Origin: Chloroflexota bacterium
Lineage (GTDB): Bacteria > Chloroflexota > Ktedonobacteria > Ktedonobacterales > Ktedonobacteraceae
Length of the DNA: 6,708 bases
Direction of reading: 5' to 3'
Assembly: GCA_021828635.1 (NCBI GenBank)
Contig: JAJZEJ010000264.1
Location: 1 to 6,708, forward strand
Every line of letters starts with the position of its first letter. Within the stretch, counting starts at the first letter, position 1. The notes beneath the pieces are model-generated. The model ran no database searches and had not been told where the DNA came from. It saw nothing but the letters and a program-made list of their open reading frames with translations. Shown in pieces: positions 4,705 through 6,708 of this stretch. The translations under genes were made by a program, and so were the position numbers.

Positions 4705-5604
4705 ATGGGTCAATGGGACGATTTTACAAAAACGCTAGCAGGCGATAATTTGCAGGCATTTGTGACGCTTCTTGTTCCGCACGCCCGCTTCATCGAGCGT
4801 TTGGATAAGGAACTGAAGCAGCAGCGTACTATTCATGCTGATCTGTTGCTGAAAGTGTATTTCTATGGGATAGTGGTCATTCTACACATAGAGTTCCAGC
4901 GCAGACGTGACAAAGATATGGGAAAACGGCTTTGGAAGTATAACACCTGGGCAACCGATACATATGATTGCCCTGTGTATTCCTTTGTTGTATACTTGAA
5001 ACCAGGAGGGAAGATTGTAGAACCGCCGTATATTAGGAAGTTTCCTCCCGATGAAGTAGTGCATATTTTCCATTTCAAGAATATCAAACTCTGGGAGTGG
5101 CCGCAAAACATGCTTTTGCAACCCGGCCTGGAGGGCTTCTTACCACTGTTGCCCTTAATGAAGGATAGCAACAGGCGAGAAGTGGTTGATGACATGATTG
5201 AACGCTTACAAGAGGCTGACAAGACCGATCTATTGACGATGGCATATTCGTTTGCAGCGTTAGCTTTTAACAATAAAGCTGACAAAGAATGGCTCAGAAG
5301 GAGGTTTGCGATGCTCAAAGATATTCTACAAGAATCCTGGGCCTACCGGGAGATGGTGCGAGACGCAAAGAAGAAAGCGAAAAAAGAGGGTAAAGCTGAG
5401 GGTAAGGTAGAGGGGCGGCTGGAGACACTACGCTCTATGCTTGTGCGTACTACCAGCAAACGCTTTCCCGCGCTAGCTGTGCAAGCCGAGCAGGTCAGTC
5501 AATCCATCAGCGATTCGGCGATATTGCAACAGCTTTTTGATAGCATGATTGATGCGCAGACGGAGGATGAGGCTCGCAAGGCACTTGTGCAGGCAATGTC
5601 ATAG
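4705..5604 (+). CDS. Rpn-family recombination-promoting nuclease / putative transposase (PD-(D/E)XK)
   Basis: From ATG at 4705 this is 299 residues. GGAGG (4691-4695) lies 9 nt before it. The frame is open further upstream to a GTG at 4663, but that start has no ribosome-binding site and overlaps the likely promoter. The N-terminal half shows the PD-(D/E)XK pattern of this family: Asp46 in HADLLL, then Glu63 and Gln65 in LLHIEFQ-like ILHIEFQRRRDKDMGKRLWKYN, a D-x16-E-x-Q arrangement. A helical middle region with DLLTMAYSFAALAF follows. A charged linker RDAKKKAKKEGKAEGKVEGR (219-238) joins a C-terminal helical part, as in many Rpn relatives. Family members are DNA endonucleases that raise RecA-independent recombination; whether this one cuts DNA is inference. 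No terminal inverted repeats or target duplication were recognised, so mobility is not shown. It converges on the S9 peptidase gene. Confidence 0.85.
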   Translation: MGQWDDFTKTLAGDNLQAFVTLLVPHARFIERLDKELKQQRTIHADLLLKVYFYGIVVILHIEFQRRRDKDMGKRLWKYNTWATDTYDCPVYSFVVYLKPGGKIVEPPYIRKFPPDEVVHIFHFKNIKLWEWPQNMLLQPGLEGFLPLLPLMKDSNRREVVDDMIERLQEADKTDLLTMAYSFAALAFNNKADKEWLRRRFAMLKDILQESWAYREMVRDAKKKAKKEGKAEGKVEGRLETLRSMLVRTTSKRFPALAVQAEQVSQSISDSAILQQLFDSMIDAQTEDEARKALVQAMS

Positions 5605-5608
5605 CAAA

Positions 5609-5650
5609 CAATGAGGCAGGGTATCCTTCGTGGAAAGCCCTACCTCATTG
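5609..5650. terminator. Shared terminator hairpin between the Rpn gene and the S9 peptidase gene
   Basis: CAATGAGGCAGGG (5609-5621) pairs with CCCTACCTCATTG (5638-5650), a 13-bp stem with a single non-Watson-Crick pair at 5617/5642 and a 16-nt loop. That pair is C-A in plus-strand RNA but G-U in minus-strand RNA. The stem is followed by CTTTT on the plus strand (5651-5655) and by TTTG on the minus strand after the other arm. It begins 4 nt after the Rpn stop and ends 3 nt before the peptidase stop, so it probably ends both transcripts. Confidence 0.75.
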
Positions 5651-5653
5651 CTT

Positions 5654-6708
5654 TTACATATTCTCAATCTTGACCGGCTCTACCTGATCGGCTAGCTCGA
5701 AACCGAGAACTTTGGAGTAGAAGTACAGTTCGCTCTCTAGCGAGTGTTTGATGTTTTCGCCACGACGAAAGCCATGTCCCTCGCCCTCATAGGCCACGTA
5801 GGCCACTGGCACACCCTTCTTGCGCAATGCCTCAACCATGCTCTCGGCCTGATTGGGCGGCACGATCTTGTCATCAAGCCCCTGAAAGAAGATCACAGGG
5901 CGCGAGAGATGCTCGATGCCATAGATGGGTGAACGCTGATGATAGAGGTCAATACGCTCTGGATAGGGGCCGATCAGGCCATCCAGATAGCGTGACTCGA
6001 ACTTGTGTGTATCCTTGACCAATCCTTCCAGGTCGCCGACGCCGTAGTAGCTGGCTCCCGTCCTGAACTCGTCGCGGAAGGTTAGCACGCCCAACGTGGT
6101 ATAGCCACCCGCGCTACCGCCTCTGATGGCGAGCCGGTTGCCATCAACTAGACCGCGTTGCGCCAGATACTTTGCTCCATTGACGCAATCGTCAATATCG
6201 ACAATGCCCCATTGTCCCTTGAGCCGCTCACGATATGCACGCCCATAACCTGTACTGCCGCCGTAGTTAACATCCAGTACAGCGATGCCGCGACTCGTCC
6301 AGTATTGCAACTGCAAATTGAATGAACTGCTGGTGGATGCGGTGGGGCCACCGTGGATCATGACCAGTAATGGCGGTTTCTCGCTCTCTGGCGCGGCATA
6401 GTCGGGATTGCGCGGCGCGTAGTAGAGCGCGTGTGCAGTCAGGCCGTTCTCGGTGGGAAACTCGATGCTTTCAGGAATGGAGAGGTAGGCGGGATCGACC
6501 TGTACCTTGCTGGCCGTTTGGAATAGCGTAGTCTTCCCTGTCGCCAAATCTAGCTGAACGACCGATGCGGGAAGAGTTGCCGATGCGCCTAAGAAAACGA
6601 CACGCTCAGGGGCGACGCGCACCTGCCCGATAGAGGTGTAGGGCAACGCGAAAGGTGTGAGTTCGCCGGTTGTGGTGTTCAAGCTTGCCAGATGGCCGCT
6701 ATTTTCGG
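5654..6708 (-). CDS. S9-family (prolyl oligopeptidase-like) serine peptidase, C-terminal part (cut by window edge)
   Basis: The minus-strand frame is open from the right edge to TAA at 5656-5654, about 351 codons, and no start is needed inside the window: residues ENSGHLAS precede the TTG at 6682 in the same frame. The first part (for example VQLDLATGKTTLF) looks like the last blades of a beta-propeller. The rest is an alpha/beta-hydrolase catalytic domain. Numbering from 6682, the oxyanion segment HGGP is at 110-113, the nucleophile Ser190 in GGSAGG, Asp271 in GLDDKIVP and His303 in GEGHGF, giving a complete catalytic triad. This is the acylaminoacyl-peptidase/dipeptidyl-peptidase branch of S9, which cleaves short peptides. 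Whether it has a signal peptide cannot be seen because the N-terminus is outside the window. Confidence 0.92.
   Translation of the reverse strand, partial: ENSGHLASLNTTTGELTPFALPYTSIGQVRVAPERVVFLGASATLPASVVQLDLATGKTTLFQTASKVQVDPAYLSIPESIEFPTENGLTAHALYYAPRNPDYAAPESEKPPLLVMIHGGPTASTSSSFNLQLQYWTSRGIAVLDVNYGGSTGYGRAYRERLKGQWGIVDIDDCVNGAKYLAQRGLVDGNRLAIRGGSAGGYTTLGVLTFRDEFRTGASYYGVGDLEGLVKDTHKFESRYLDGLIGPYPERIDLYHQRSPIYGIEHLSRPVIFFQGLDDKIVPPNQAESMVEALRKKGVPVAYVAYEGEGHGFRRGENIKHSLESELYFYSKVLGFELADQVEPVKIENM

Overview
The window looks like ordinary chromosome from a Gram-positive-like or Chloroflexota-type bacterium. Evidence: groES-groEL is preceded by a CIRCE operator (HrcA regulation), Shine-Dalgarno sites are strong (AAGGAG/GGAGG) throughout, and GroEL has Chloroflexota-like sequence features with a GGM-rich tail. 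An Rpn-type nuclease gene sits among housekeeping genes, which reminds me of the large Ktedonobacteria genomes. The taxonomic guess is inference from remembered sequences; no search was run.

Layout. (1) 1-180, minus strand: the first 60 codons of an AhpD-like (carboxymuconolactone decarboxylase fold) protein, cut by the left edge just after the first cysteine of its likely CxxC site. (2) 181-519: a 339-bp divergent regulatory region with candidate promoters on both sides and the CIRCE operator at the presumed groESL transcription start. (3) 520-2484, plus: groES and groEL as a tight two-gene operon. (4) 2490-2545: a perfect 26-bp hairpin between convergent groEL and fabI, with T-rich outer arms on both strands; it should terminate both ways. 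(5) 2556-3966, minus: a likely three-gene operon of a 79-aa winged-helix-like protein, a single-domain rhodanese and the enoyl-ACP reductase FabI. (6) 4047-4090: a 44-bp near-perfect palindrome. (7) 4121-4534, minus: a MaoC/FAS1-like dehydratase-family protein. (8) 4705-5604, plus: an Rpn/PD-(D/E)XK putative nuclease. (9) 5609-5650: a shared terminator hairpin. (10) 5654-6708, minus: the C-terminal part of an S9-family (prolyl oligopeptidase-like) serine peptidase, running off the right edge.

How the genes fit together. GroES and GroEL form the heat-inducible folding chamber, controlled by HrcA through CIRCE. FabI catalyses the last reduction of the fatty acid elongation cycle. The MaoC/FAS1-like protein belongs to a family that dehydrates 3-hydroxyacyl thioesters, so the minus-strand block has a lipid or acyl-thioester flavour, although its partner subunit is not here. 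The rhodanese and the small protein share FabI's transcript with no obvious mechanistic link.

I found no CRISPR array, tRNA, rRNA, phage gene or complete insertion sequence, and no convincing new multi-gene system. The most unusual items are at the DNA and RNA level: the extended CIRCE dyad with a competing leader hairpin, the 44-bp palindrome and the symmetric bidirectional terminator.
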